From UBA117 sp049975245 (lineage in GTDB: Archaea; Methanobacteriota; Methanobacteria; Methanobacteriales; Methanobacteriaceae): 64,000 bases of DNA. This document shows positions 42,994 to 52,414 of this stretch, piece by piece (the stretch's first letter is position 1; every line of letters starts with the position of its first letter). The notes beneath the pieces are model-generated. The model worked only from the letters and a program-made list of their open reading frames with translations. It was not told the origin of the DNA and made no database searches. The stretch lies in assembly GCA_049975245.1 (NCBI GenBank), contig JBNGDB010000011.1:1-64000 (forward strand), written 5' to 3'. Made by a program: the position numbers and the translations under genes.

Positions 42994-43185
42994 ATGGTTA
43001 AAGTAGTTATTGATTATGAAAATTGTGATGGTGCAGATTGTGCAGAATGCGTTGATGTATGTCCTATGGAAGTTCTTGTAATTGAAGGGGACAAAATAGT
43101 AATTCAAAATATCGAAGAATGCAGCTTATGTGAAGTTTGCATGGATGTATGCCCTAACGAGGCAATAGAAGTAGAAGATGATTGA
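42994..43185 (+). CDS. Two-cluster 4Fe-4S ferredoxin (63 aa)
   Basis: A small acidic ferredoxin. The second motif CSLCEVCMDVCP is a regular CxxCxxCxxxCP; the first, CDGADCAECVDVCP, has a CxxxxCxxCxxxCP spacing, slightly expanded. Eight cysteines support two 4Fe-4S clusters. It would carry electrons in the cytoplasm for unknown partners. GGAGATAAT precedes the ATG. It lies between enolase and rps2, probably as part of the same long transcript or with its own promoter in the 190-base gap upstream. Confidence 0.9.
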   Translation: MVKVVIDYENCDGADCAECVDVCPMEVLVIEGDKIVIQNIEECSLCEVCMDVCPNEAIEVEDD

Positions 43186-43277
43186 AAAAATTAGTTAAAT
43201 AACAATAATTTAAGGTTTTACATAATAACCTTTGTTTATGATTAAAATAATTTACATTGATAAAATGAGGTGATAAG

Positions 43278-43874
43278 TTGTCAGAACTATTAATTCCATT
43301 GGACAAGTACTTAGCAGCCGGTTTACACATTGGAACTCAACAAAAAACTGGAGATATGGAAAGATACATATACAGAGTTAGATCAGACGGATTATACGTA
43401 TTAGACGTGAGGAAAACTAACGACCGCATTATGGCCGCAGCAAAATTCCTGGCCAAATACGACCCCGATGACATACTGGTGGTATCCACCAGACAATACG
43501 GTCAAGCGCCTGTGAAAAAATTCGGAGAACTAACCAAAACAAAAACTATACCCGGAAGATTTATTCCAGGTACTTTAACTAACCCTAACTATGCTAAATT
43601 TATAGAACCAAAAGTACTGGTTGTAACCGATCCAAGATCAGATTTCCAGGCTATTATCGAGGCAAAACAGGTAGGAATACCCGTGGTCGCCCTTTGTGAT
43701 ACTGAAAACCTACTTGGAAATGTGGACATTGTGATTCCAGTTAATAATAAAGGTAGGAAGGCTATTGCACTAGTTTACTGGTTGCTTGCCCGACAATATC
43801 TAAGGGAAAGAGGCATTTTAGCCGAAACCCAAGAATTGGATATCTCACCCGCAGAATTTGAGATAAAAATTTAA
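43278..43874 (+). CDS. rps2: Ribosomal protein uS2
   Basis: Small-subunit protein joining head and body. The 198-residue archaeal form includes LIPLDKYLAAGLHIGTQQKT, PGRFIPGTLTNPNYAKFIEP and VTDPRSDFQAIIEAKQVGIP. The start is TTG 43278 with GAGGTGAT upstream. It follows eno and the ferredoxin, and precedes the Memo gene after a 200-base AT-rich gap rich in ATTGATTAAAA-like motifs. Confidence 0.97.
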   Translation: MSELLIPLDKYLAAGLHIGTQQKTGDMERYIYRVRSDGLYVLDVRKTNDRIMAAAKFLAKYDPDDILVVSTRQYGQAPVKKFGELTKTKTIPGRFIPGTLTNPNYAKFIEPKVLVVTDPRSDFQAIIEAKQVGIPVVALCDTENLLGNVDIVIPVNNKGRKAIALVYWLLARQYLRERGILAETQELDISPAEFEIKI

Positions 43875-44077
43875 AATACAAATTTTTGTTTAGAATTAAA
43901 TCAAACTATAAATTATTAAAATAATTGGTTAAAGTACTAATCCAAATTTAATAAATTTAAAAAATTGGTTTAAAATTAATCAAAATTTAAATAAATAATT
44001 GATTAAAAAATAATTGATTAAAATCAATCAAAAAAATTCTTTAAAATATTTGATTGTTAATATATGGCCGTGGTTTT

Positions 44078-44920
44078 ATGATAAGAAAACCTGCAGTGGC
44101 AGGTACTTTTTATGAAGGAACCTCAGAATCTCTAAAAAAAAGGATAGAATGGTGTTTTAAGCACGAACTAGGTCCTGGAGAAATTCCCGGAAAAATTGGG
44201 AATAAAAGAGCTATCAAAGGAGTTTTAGCTCCCCATGCAGGATATGCTGCTTCAGGACCGGTGGCTGCCCACACATATTACCATTTAGTGGAAGATGGTT
44301 TTCCAGAAACATTTGTCATACTATGTCCTAACCATTATGGAATGGGATCAGCAGTGTCAACCATGACCCAGGGAGTGTGGGAAACACCACTGGGAAATGT
44401 TGATGTTGACCAGGAATTTGCAGAGACAATGGTTCAAAATTCTACTATAATTGATTCAGAAACTTCAGCCCATGTAAGAGAACACAGTTGTGAAGTACAA
44501 ATACCATTTTTGCAATATTTTAGTCAAAATTTTAAGATAGTACCCATATCCATGTGGATGCAGGACTTGGAGACATCCCAAGAAATAGGTTTAGCCATTG
44601 AAGAAACAGTTAAACAGCTGGATAGAGACGTGGTAGTTATTGCCAGCTCTGATTTTACCCATTACGAGCCACAAGAAATTGCTTATTCTAAGGATAAACA
44701 AGTTTTGGAAGCCATAAAAAATCTTGACGAAAAACTGATGGTAAAAAGAGTATCTGAACAAAACGTAACCATGTGTGGATACGGACCAGTAGCTGCAACT
44801 ATTGTAGCTGCAAAAGGCATGGGAGCCCAAAATTGTGAAATTATCACCTACGCTACCAGCGGGGATGTGATGGGTGATAAAAGTCAAGTAGTGGGCTATG
44901 CATCAGCAATATTCTGGTAA
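44078..44920 (+). CDS. Memo family protein (AmmeMemoRadiSam system protein B, 280 aa)
   Basis: A homologue of human Memo, structurally related to non-haem iron dioxygenases. Metal-ligand segments are APHAGYAASG near residue 51, CPNHYGMGS near 90, and the His in SSDFTHYEP near 198; EHSCEVQIPFLQY near 140 is the family hallmark. The archaeal family usually occurs with AMMECR1 and radical SAM partners, which are not next to it here. ATG 44078 is chosen since homologues start MIRKPAVAGTFYE; TTG or ATG codons further upstream lack conservation. Its biochemical role is not settled. Confidence 0.9.
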   Translation: MIRKPAVAGTFYEGTSESLKKRIEWCFKHELGPGEIPGKIGNKRAIKGVLAPHAGYAASGPVAAHTYYHLVEDGFPETFVILCPNHYGMGSAVSTMTQGVWETPLGNVDVDQEFAETMVQNSTIIDSETSAHVREHSCEVQIPFLQYFSQNFKIVPISMWMQDLETSQEIGLAIEETVKQLDRDVVVIASSDFTHYEPQEIAYSKDKQVLEAIKNLDEKLMVKRVSEQNVTMCGYGPVAATIVAAKGMGAQNCEIITYATSGDVMGDKSQVVGYASAIFW

Positions 44921-45140
44921 AAAACTGGTAATACAAAAATTAGATTAAAAAACTGGATCTAATAAGTTCTTGTAGGTAAAAACATTAATTTAGCCTAAAT
45001 AATGGCTGATTCAGGTTATATGCTATATAATAATCAAATCATTTATTTAAATAGGATATTTCTAATCAATATTATTGGGGAAGCTATTTTCAGCTTATTA
45101 AACTAAATAAATCCGTTTCATTAATAACTTAGGTGAATAT

Positions 45141-46100
45141 ATGGAAGTTAAAGCATCTGCACCAGGTAAAGTAATTTTATTTGGAGAACATGCTGTAGTT
45201 TATGGTAAACCAGCTATTGCAGTTGCCATTGACAAAAGAGCGATAGTCACCATCAAAAAAAATAAAGAAGACGTTATTAGCGTTAATATTGATAAATTAG
45301 GAGTTCATGCTGATATTAATCCATTAAATTATACTATATCTCTAAAAAGAGGCGAATCAGGGATTTTAAAATATGTTATAGAATCACTTAAAATGGTGCA
45401 TGACGGATCTCCTATAACGGTTGATATAGACCTGGAAATTCCCATTGGAGCCGGCTTAGGATCATCTGCTGCCGTTACAGTGGCAACACTATCTGCAGCT
45501 TCAAAATATAATGATAATAAAATCTCACTGGAAAAAATATCTAAATACGCTCATCAAGTAGAATTAAATGTTCAAAAATCAGCCAGCCCCATTGACACAA
45601 CTATAAGCACTTATGGCGGAGCAGTTTATCTGTCAGAAAATGCAGAAGAGATAAAATCAATAGATATTCCATTGAATTTTCCATTAATTATCAGTTATAC
45701 TCCTCGAAGAGGAAACACGGGAGAACTGGTGGAAAAGGTTAAAATTCGAAAGGAATTATACCCCCAAATTATCAACCCCCTAATAGATTCAATGGGTATT
45801 TTAACTAATACGGCCCTGGAATCAATACTTAGAGAAGATTATGCTACTGTAGCTGAATTAATGAATATTAACCACGGATTCTTAGATTCTTTAGGAGTTA
45901 ACACTCAAGAACTATCAAACATGGTTTATACAGCTAGAAAAGCCGGTGCATTAGGTTCTAAGATAACGGGGGCTGGTGGTGGAGGAAGTATTGTAGCATA
46001 TTGTCCGGAGAATCATTCGAAAGTATTATCAGCCCTTCAAAATATTGAAGATGCAATAACAGTCAATATATCTCAAAAAGGTGTTGAATATATTAATTAA
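45141..46100 (+). CDS. mvk: Mevalonate kinase
   Basis: A GHMP-family kinase that phosphorylates mevalonate with ATP in archaeal isoprenoid synthesis. Motifs are APGKVILFGEHAVVYGKPA at the start, the ATP loop IPIGAGLGSSAAVTVA near residue 102 and the C-terminal KITGAGGGGSIVAYC. It has 319 residues. AGGTGAATAT precedes the ATG. It heads the isoprenoid cluster, followed by ipk after a 39-base repeat array. Confidence 0.96.
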   Translation: MEVKASAPGKVILFGEHAVVYGKPAIAVAIDKRAIVTIKKNKEDVISVNIDKLGVHADINPLNYTISLKRGESGILKYVIESLKMVHDGSPITVDIDLEIPIGAGLGSSAAVTVATLSAASKYNDNKISLEKISKYAHQVELNVQKSASPIDTTISTYGGAVYLSENAEEIKSIDIPLNFPLIISYTPRRGNTGELVEKVKIRKELYPQIINPLIDSMGILTNTALESILREDYATVAELMNINHGFLDSLGVNTQELSNMVYTARKAGALGSKITGAGGGGSIVAYCPENHSKVLSALQNIEDAITVNISQKGVEYIN

Positions 46101-46112
46101 TCTATAAACTTT

Positions 46113-46260
46113 GTAATAGGGCCCAATTCATATAATCAATTTATTGAACATGTAATAGGGCCCAATTCATATAATTAATTTATTGAACATGTAATAGGTC
46201 CCGATTCATATAATTAATTTATAAATCAAGTAATAGGTCCCGATTTAATAATTTATAAGA
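46113..46260 (+). repeat. 39-bp tandem repeat array, four copies
   Basis: Copies start at 46113, 46152, 46191 and 46230. Each begins GTAATAGG(G/T)CCC(A/G)ATT and continues with CATATAAT, AATTTAT. Copies 1-2 have GGGCCC, copies 3-4 have GGTCCC; the last is degenerate. The array fills most of the gap between mvk and ipk, with a further GGGCCC near 46292. There are no spacers. Confidence 0.92.
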
Positions 46261-46350
46261 GAATCTTTAGTATGTAAATAAATTTTAAAACGGGCCCTGC
46301 TAAGATCCCAGTTAATGATGCTATTTAAAAAAGTGAAGGTCGGATTTCAT

Positions 46351-47142
46351 TTGATTATTCTAAAGTTAGGCGGCAGTGTTATTACTAAAAAGGACGCAGT
46401 GGAACCTGAAGCAGATTATGAAAATCTGGAAAGAATATCTAGAGAAATCGCTGATTCTAATGTCGGAGATCTTATAATTATTCATGGTGCAGGTTCTTTT
46501 GGCCATCCTTTCGCGAAAAAATATGATATTGGGAGTCCTATAAAAAATGAGAATGAATTTAACCAAAAAAAGCATGGTTTTGTAATAACTCAAAGTTGGG
46601 TTAAACGATTAAACAGCATAGTATGTGAGAAATTACAAGAAAAAGGGATAAATGCAGTATCCATCCAACCTTCCTCATTTATCATGACAAAAAATAAGAG
46701 AATTTATAAAGCTAATCTGGCTTTGATTAAAAATTATCTCAAATTGGGTTTTGTACCGGTCATTTATGGTGATGTGGTTCTTGATATTGATGATTCCATT
46801 AAAATTGCGGTTCTCTCCGGTGATCAGATAATTAAATATTTAGCTGAGAATTTTAAACCAGAAAGGGTAATTTTAGGGTCTGATGTGGATGGTATTTACA
46901 CCAAAAATCCCAAAAAATATGCTGATGCTAAACTGATAGAGGAAGTATCATCATTAGATGATCTGGAGCTAACTGAAGGAGCATCAGTGGTGGATGTCAC
47001 TGGTGGAATGGTTGGAAAACTTCAAGAACTTTTAATACTTGCTCAGATGGGAATTGAATCGGAAATAATCAATGCAAGTAAATTAAATCTCATCAAAAAA
47101 GCTTTAAACGGCGAAAAATCTATAGGAACTTTAATTAAATAA
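46351..47142 (+). CDS. Isopentenyl phosphate kinase
   Basis: Phosphorylates isopentenyl phosphate to isopentenyl diphosphate, the last kinase step of the archaeal mevalonate pathway. The amino acid kinase fold shows LKLGGSVITKKD at the start, HGAGSFGHPFAKKY with the catalytic His near residue 50, YGDVVLD, GSDVDGIYTKNPKK and TGGMVGKLQELL. TTG 46351 is chosen because the Methanothermobacter enzyme starts MIILKLGGSVIT; ATG 46315 would add 12 residues and cannot be excluded. It has 263 residues. It belongs to the mvk-ipk-fni cluster. Confidence 0.94.
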   Translation: MIILKLGGSVITKKDAVEPEADYENLERISREIADSNVGDLIIIHGAGSFGHPFAKKYDIGSPIKNENEFNQKKHGFVITQSWVKRLNSIVCEKLQEKGINAVSIQPSSFIMTKNKRIYKANLALIKNYLKLGFVPVIYGDVVLDIDDSIKIAVLSGDQIIKYLAENFKPERVILGSDVDGIYTKNPKKYADAKLIEEVSSLDDLELTEGASVVDVTGGMVGKLQELLILAQMGIESEIINASKLNLIKKALNGEKSIGTLIK

Positions 47143-47169
47143 TATTTAAAAATTTAAAAGGCGTATAAA

Positions 47170-48234
47170 ATGATTTCAGATCGAAAATTAGAACATTTAT
47201 TATTATGCGCGCATTGTGACGTGGAATATAAAAATAAAAAAACTGGATTCAGCGATATTGAATTAATTCATAGAGCTTTACCAGAAATTAGTAAAGAAGA
47301 AATAGATATATCTTCAAACTTTTTAGGCAATAAATTGGATGTACCTTTAATAATTTCTGCAATAACTGGCGGACATCCTGCATCATTACATATAAATCGT
47401 GAACTTGCTAAAGCAGCAAATGAACTTAATATTGGAATGGGTGTTGGAAGTCAAAGAGCAGGGGTTGAAAACCCTGAATTGGTTTCTACTTATACTGTGG
47501 TGAGAGAAAATGCACCTAAATCTTTTATAATTGGAAATATAGGCGCTCCGCAGTTGGAATATGCTGAAAAAGCATCTGAAATGATGGATGCTGATGCAAT
47601 GGCTGTTCATTTAAATCCCTTACAGGAATCAATCCAGCCAGAAGGAGATGTAGATGCCACTGGTTATCTAAAATCAATATCACAAATCAAAGAAAAATTA
47701 GATATCCCCATCATAATTAAAGAAACTGGCGCTGGAATTTCAATGGAAGATGCCCAATCACTTGAAAAAGTTGGAGCAAGTGCTATCGATGTTGCCGGTG
47801 CCGGCGGAACTAGTTGGTCTGCGGTAGAAACCTACCGGGCTGAAGATAAAAATCTTGGAGAATTATTCTGGGATTGGGGAATACCCACTGCAGTTAGCAC
47901 CATAGAAGTGTGTGAATCAGTAAAAATTCCAGTAATATCTTCTGGAGGAATAAGAAATGGTCTTGACGCTGCAAAAGCCATAGCTTTAGGCGCGGATGCA
48001 GTAGGAATGGCGCTTCCTTTACTTAAAGAAGCATACAAAGGTCATAAAGCTGTAATATCAAAAGTAGAACAGTTCATAAAAGAAATAAAAGTTGCCATGT
48101 TCCTGGTGGGGGCAGAGGATATAAAACAACTTAAAAAATCTAATCTAATAATTAAAGGCCAAACAAAAGAATGGCTTAATGAAAGGGGCTTTAATACTAA
48201 AAAATACGCAAGGAGGATACATAGTGAGCGTTGA
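47170..48234 (+). CDS. fni: Isopentenyl-diphosphate delta-isomerase, type 2 (FMN)
   Basis: Interconverts isopentenyl and dimethylallyl diphosphate using reduced FMN. The TIM-barrel segments are ISAITGGHPASLHINRELAK, MGVGSQRAG, the substrate-binding HLNPLQESIQPEGD, IIKETGAGIS, and FMN-binding ISSGGIRNGLDAAKAIALGA. It has 354 residues. A GGCGTATAAA stretch precedes the ATG. Its 3' end overlaps the RNase J start by 11 bases, which carries GGAGG inside fni. Confidence 0.96.
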   Translation: MISDRKLEHLLLCAHCDVEYKNKKTGFSDIELIHRALPEISKEEIDISSNFLGNKLDVPLIISAITGGHPASLHINRELAKAANELNIGMGVGSQRAGVENPELVSTYTVVRENAPKSFIIGNIGAPQLEYAEKASEMMDADAMAVHLNPLQESIQPEGDVDATGYLKSISQIKEKLDIPIIIKETGAGISMEDAQSLEKVGASAIDVAGAGGTSWSAVETYRAEDKNLGELFWDWGIPTAVSTIEVCESVKIPVISSGGIRNGLDAAKAIALGADAVGMALPLLKEAYKGHKAVISKVEQFIKEIKVAMFLVGAEDIKQLKKSNLIIKGQTKEWLNERGFNTKKYARRIHSER

Positions 48235-49573
48235 AGTAATAGCAATCGGCGGATACGAAGAAGTCGGAAAAAATATGTCTGCAGTTAAGGTCGGTGATGA
48301 CGTAGTAATATTTGACATGGGCATTAACCTGGACAGATTACATATTCATGAAGATACAGACATTGCCCGGATGCATAGTCTGGACTTAATAGAAAGGGGT
48401 GTCATCCCAGATGACACATTAATGAAGGAGGTGGATGGTAAGGTAAGAGCCATAGTTTTTACCCACGGACACCTGGATCACATAGGTGCTGTGGCCAAGC
48501 TGGCCCATAGGTATGAAGCACCAATCATTGCCACTCCCTACACCTTAGCTTTAATTGAGCGAACCATTAAATCAGAACGAAAATTTAAGGTGACCAACCC
48601 TCTACAAATATTGAACGGAGGGGAAAAATGTCAAATATCACCAGATATTACCCTGGAATTTATTAAAACAACCCATAGTATACCTCAGACAGTAACAGCA
48701 GCGCTGCATACGTCTGAAGGGATAGTAATCTATGCCAATGATTTTAAATTTGACAATCATCAAAAAATATCTCCACCACCAGATTATGCAAGATTAAGGG
48801 AGTTAGGTAGGAAAGGTGTTCTGGCATTGATCGTGGAAACCACCCGGGTAGATGAGAAGGACGAGGTTAAAACACACTCCGAGAAGATAGCCCGTATAGT
48901 GCTTGATGATATAATGAACGCACCTCTAGAAGAGAAGTCGGGAATGATTATTACCACTTTCTCATCCCATATTGAAAGGATTCAAGCAATTTGTGACATA
49001 GCCAAGCAGAGTGACCGTAAAATTTTATTATTGGGAAGATCAATGGAAAGGTACTGTACATTAGCCGAGTCAATGGGCATACTAAAACTTCCTAAATCAA
49101 CCAGCATATACGGAAGCCCAAAATCTGTAAACAGGGCGTTGGCCCGGGCAGAAGAAAATAGAGAAGATTATCTTCTGGTTACCACCGGCCATCAAGGCGA
49201 ACCAGATGCATTGTTGCCTCGTATAGCCAATTCCAGAACTCAATTTAATATAAAACCAGGAGATAATGTTATATTTTCTGCTCCAGTCATACCCAACCCT
49301 ATGAATGTTGCCAACAGAAACTTACTGGAGAAAAGAATTAAATCAAGCGGAGCCAGAATTTATACAAATGCCCACGTTTCTGGACATGCTGGTCGGGAAG
49401 ATCATCGCGACTTTATAAAAATGTTAAATCCAATACATATCATCCCAACACATGGAAATCTCCATATGCTAGCATCATACACTGAATTAGCCGAGGAAGA
49501 GGGTTATAAATTGGGAAATAATGTCCATATTCTCAGAAATGGCCAGGCACAAGTATTTAATGGGGGAATTTAA
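48224..49573 (+). CDS. Archaeal RNase J (beta-CASP ribonuclease, 449 aa)
   Basis: A metallo-beta-lactamase/beta-CASP ribonuclease of the archaeal RNase J group, with 5'-3' exonuclease activity in characterised homologues. Motifs are FDMGINLD, HGHLDHIGAV (residues 82-91), the beta-CASP region (TTFSSHIERIQAI, LLGRSME), NAHVSGHAGREDH and PTHGNLHM. GTG 48224 is chosen because AAGGAGGAT lies just upstream and homologues start SVEVIAIGGYEEVG. It overlaps fni by 11 bases and its stop overlaps the idsA start, so an RNA decay enzyme is locked inside the isoprenoid operon. Confidence 0.93.
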   Translation: MSVEVIAIGGYEEVGKNMSAVKVGDDVVIFDMGINLDRLHIHEDTDIARMHSLDLIERGVIPDDTLMKEVDGKVRAIVFTHGHLDHIGAVAKLAHRYEAPIIATPYTLALIERTIKSERKFKVTNPLQILNGGEKCQISPDITLEFIKTTHSIPQTVTAALHTSEGIVIYANDFKFDNHQKISPPPDYARLRELGRKGVLALIVETTRVDEKDEVKTHSEKIARIVLDDIMNAPLEEKSGMIITTFSSHIERIQAICDIAKQSDRKILLLGRSMERYCTLAESMGILKLPKSTSIYGSPKSVNRALARAEENREDYLLVTTGHQGEPDALLPRIANSRTQFNIKPGDNVIFSAPVIPNPMNVANRNLLEKRIKSSGARIYTNAHVSGHAGREDHRDFIKMLNPIHIIPTHGNLHMLASYTELAEEEGYKLGNNVHILRNGQAQVFNGGI

Positions 49574-50562
49574 TGGTAGATGTTATGGAGATACTAAAAA
49601 AATATTCAGAGAGTATTGATAAAGAAATTAACCATTCATTAAGTACAATTGATCCTAAAAGTCTTCGCAAGGCATCTGAGCATCTTATAAAAGCGGGAGG
49701 AAAAAAATTACGTCCATCGCTAGTTGTTCTATCCTGTGAAGCAGTAGGAGGAAGCCCAAAGAATGCGCTAAAAACTGCTGCGGCCATGGAACTTATCCAC
49801 ACCTTTTCATTGATACACGATGATATTATGGATAAGGATGAACTTAGAAGAGGAGAACCTTCAGTGCATGTTTTATGGGGAGAACCAATGGCCATCCTGG
49901 CTGGAGACACCATATTCTCCAAGGCATTTGACGCAATTTTAGAAACAGAAATCGAAGGTATTTCATCTGGTCATGTGCTTAACGCCCTTAAAGTAGTGGT
50001 TGATTCATGTATTAAAATATGCGAAGGACAAGCCTGTGACATGGGTTTTGAAGAAAAATTAGATGTCCGGGAAGATGAATATTTGAACATGATCTACAAG
50101 AAAACAGCTGCACTAATAGCTGCTGCCACCAGATCAGGAGCCATATTAGGAGATGGAACTAAAGAACAGATAGAAGCATTATCTGAATATGGAAGACTTA
50201 TAGGCATGGCCTTCCAGATCCAGGACGATTACCTTGACGTGGTAAGTGATGCAGAAGAGATAGGAAAACCGGTAGGATCCGACATTGTCGAAGGAAAAAT
50301 GACTTTAATGGTGGTACACGCCATAGCAAATGCATCTTCAGAGGATAAAAAAACTTTAATATCCATATTACAAGATGGAAAAGATGAAGATGTTGATACT
50401 GCCATATCCATATTTGAGAGATATGGTTCCATAGAATACACCAGAAACATTGCTTTGAATAATGTCAAAGAGGCTAAAGAATTATTAGATTTATTAGAAG
50501 ATTCCCCTGCCAAAGATGCACTTTTATCCATAGCTGATTTTGTCCTGCAGAGAAGTTTCTAA
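49573..50562 (+). CDS. idsA: Short-chain isoprenyl diphosphate synthase (FPP/GGPP synthase)
   Basis: Condenses isopentenyl diphosphate with allylic diphosphates to C15/C20 chains for archaeal ether lipids. The first Asp-rich motif is DDIMDKDELRRG near residue 83 and the second is DDYLDVV near 217; GGKKLRPSL near 40 binds diphosphate. It has 329 residues. ATG 49573 overlaps the RNase J stop by one base with GGGGGA upstream. The bifunctional FPP/GGPP role follows from the Methanothermobacter homologue; chain length cannot be read reliably here. Confidence 0.94.
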   Translation: MVDVMEILKKYSESIDKEINHSLSTIDPKSLRKASEHLIKAGGKKLRPSLVVLSCEAVGGSPKNALKTAAAMELIHTFSLIHDDIMDKDELRRGEPSVHVLWGEPMAILAGDTIFSKAFDAILETEIEGISSGHVLNALKVVVDSCIKICEGQACDMGFEEKLDVREDEYLNMIYKKTAALIAAATRSGAILGDGTKEQIEALSEYGRLIGMAFQIQDDYLDVVSDAEEIGKPVGSDIVEGKMTLMVVHAIANASSEDKKTLISILQDGKDEDVDTAISIFERYGSIEYTRNIALNNVKEAKELLDLLEDSPAKDALLSIADFVLQRSF

Positions 50563-50620
50563 TGATCATTAATAATTATATTTTTTAATAATTTGTTTTT
50601 TCATAAATAGAGGAATTTAG

Positions 50621-52291
50621 ATGAGTGATCTTAATAGTTTAGTATATAAAAACGCGCTTTTAAACGCAGTAAAACATAAAGGTCAGGCTAATGATGGTGC
50701 GGTAATAGGATCAATAATGGCTTCCAACCCTGAACTGCGAAAAAATGCTGGTGAAATTGTTAAACTTACAAAAGAAGTGGTTGCTGAAGTTAACCAGATG
50801 GATCATCAACAACAAAAAAGTGAATTGGAAAAATTAGGCGGAATAATTGAGGAAAAAAAGGTAGAAGAAAAAGGCCTGATTGACCTGCCCAATGTAAAAG
50901 ACGAAGTTGTTTTAAGATTCGCACCTAACCCTAGCGGCCCATTACACATTGGTCATGCAAGGGCAGCCATTCTCAACAATGAGTATAAGAACCGCTATAA
51001 TGGAAGACTATTACTTAGAATAGAAGACACTGACCCCCGCCGGGTAGAATTGGACGCCTACCAGATGATACCTGAAGACCTTGACTGGTTAGAGGTAGAA
51101 TGGGATGACATGATAATTCAAAGTGATAGGATCCCCATCTACTACGAATACGCAGAACTACTAATCAAGAAAGGCGCGGCCTACATGTGTACCTGTGAGG
51201 GTGGTGATTTCAAGAAATTAAAGGATTCATCAACACCTTGTTCTTGCCGTGAAATGGATGAAGAGGAAAACCTGAATAAATGGTTTGAAATGGAGAATAT
51301 GGGCGAAGGCGACGCAGTTTTAAGAGTAAAAACTGATCTGGATCATAAAAATCCGGCTATTAGAGATTTTGTAGCCATGCGTATAGTGGAAGCTCCGCAT
51401 CCCCGGATAGGTTCTAATTATAAAATTTATCCTATGATGAATTTCTCGGTGGCGGTAGACGATCATTTAATGGGCATTACCCATGTATTACGAGGTAAAG
51501 ATCATCTGGCCAACTCTGAAAAACAGAAATATATATATCAGCACTTTGGATGGGAATTACCAGAATTTATTCATTATGGTCGGCTTAAAATGGAGGATAT
51601 AGCTTTAAGCACTTCCCAGGCCAGGGCAGGTATAGAAGATGGAATATACAGCGGCTGGGACGATCCCCGTCTGGGAACTATTAGGGCCATAGCACGTCGG
51701 GGGATAAAATGTGAAGCTTTATATGAGTTGATGAATGAAATTGGGGTTAAAATTGCGGATTCTACCTTGAGCTGGAAGAAGATCTACGGATTAAATCGTA
51801 ATATATTGGAAGAAGAGGCTAATCGTTACTTCTTTGTCCATGATCCAGTAAAAATTTCCATAAAAAATCTCCCAGAATCTGCTAAGGGAATAATAAAGCG
51901 ACCCTTACATCCAGACTATTTAGAGCGGGGATACAGGAGCATTCCCTTTGATGGTGATGTATATATCCAAAAAGACGATATCCAGGAAGATAAAGTACTG
52001 AGATTAATGGACGCTGTGAATATAGTATTTGAAGGCGATGAAGCGATATTTCACAGTGTTAGTTTTGAAGATGCCCGTGAAAATAAGGCACAGATCATCC
52101 AGTGGATACCTTCAAATAAAAATATGACTGCAGTTATTGTGATGCCTGATGCAACTTTAATGGAGGGCTTAGCAGAACCATCATGTTCAACTTTAAATGC
52201 AGGAGATGAAGTGCAATTTGAACGATTCGGCTTTGCACATGTAGACCAGATAAGTTCAGATGAAATAAAGTTATACTTCACCCATAAATAA
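50621..52291 (+). CDS. gltX: Glutamyl-tRNA synthetase, archaeal type
   Basis: Charges tRNA-Glu, and in methanogens also supplies mischarged Glu-tRNA-Gln for the amidotransferase route. It is a class I synthetase with the HIGH motif in PSGPLHIGHARAA near residue 107 and a KMSKS-like ALSTSQARAG near 328. An archaeal N-terminal helical domain occupies residues 1-85, and the C-terminal anticodon-binding part is of the beta-barrel (GlnRS-like) type. It has 556 residues. GAGGAATTTAG precedes the ATG. It ends the isoprenoid-linked gene run. Confidence 0.96.
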   Translation: MSDLNSLVYKNALLNAVKHKGQANDGAVIGSIMASNPELRKNAGEIVKLTKEVVAEVNQMDHQQQKSELEKLGGIIEEKKVEEKGLIDLPNVKDEVVLRFAPNPSGPLHIGHARAAILNNEYKNRYNGRLLLRIEDTDPRRVELDAYQMIPEDLDWLEVEWDDMIIQSDRIPIYYEYAELLIKKGAAYMCTCEGGDFKKLKDSSTPCSCREMDEEENLNKWFEMENMGEGDAVLRVKTDLDHKNPAIRDFVAMRIVEAPHPRIGSNYKIYPMMNFSVAVDDHLMGITHVLRGKDHLANSEKQKYIYQHFGWELPEFIHYGRLKMEDIALSTSQARAGIEDGIYSGWDDPRLGTIRAIARRGIKCEALYELMNEIGVKIADSTLSWKKIYGLNRNILEEEANRYFFVHDPVKISIKNLPESAKGIIKRPLHPDYLERGYRSIPFDGDVYIQKDDIQEDKVLRLMDAVNIVFEGDEAIFHSVSFEDARENKAQIIQWIPSNKNMTAVIVMPDATLMEGLAEPSCSTLNAGDEVQFERFGFAHVDQISSDEIKLYFTHK

Positions 52292-52414
52292 TTAAAGATT
52301 TTTAATTTATTGAAAAAAAATAATCCATTCAATCTAATAAAAACTTAATTAACAATTTTGATTCACATTAGAAGCGATAATCATATTTTCATTCAATTAG
52401 AAGAGGTAATTAAT

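Noticed and set aside
46113..46260. Repeat array considered as a CRISPR
   Set aside because: Units follow each other with no spacers and no cas genes are present.
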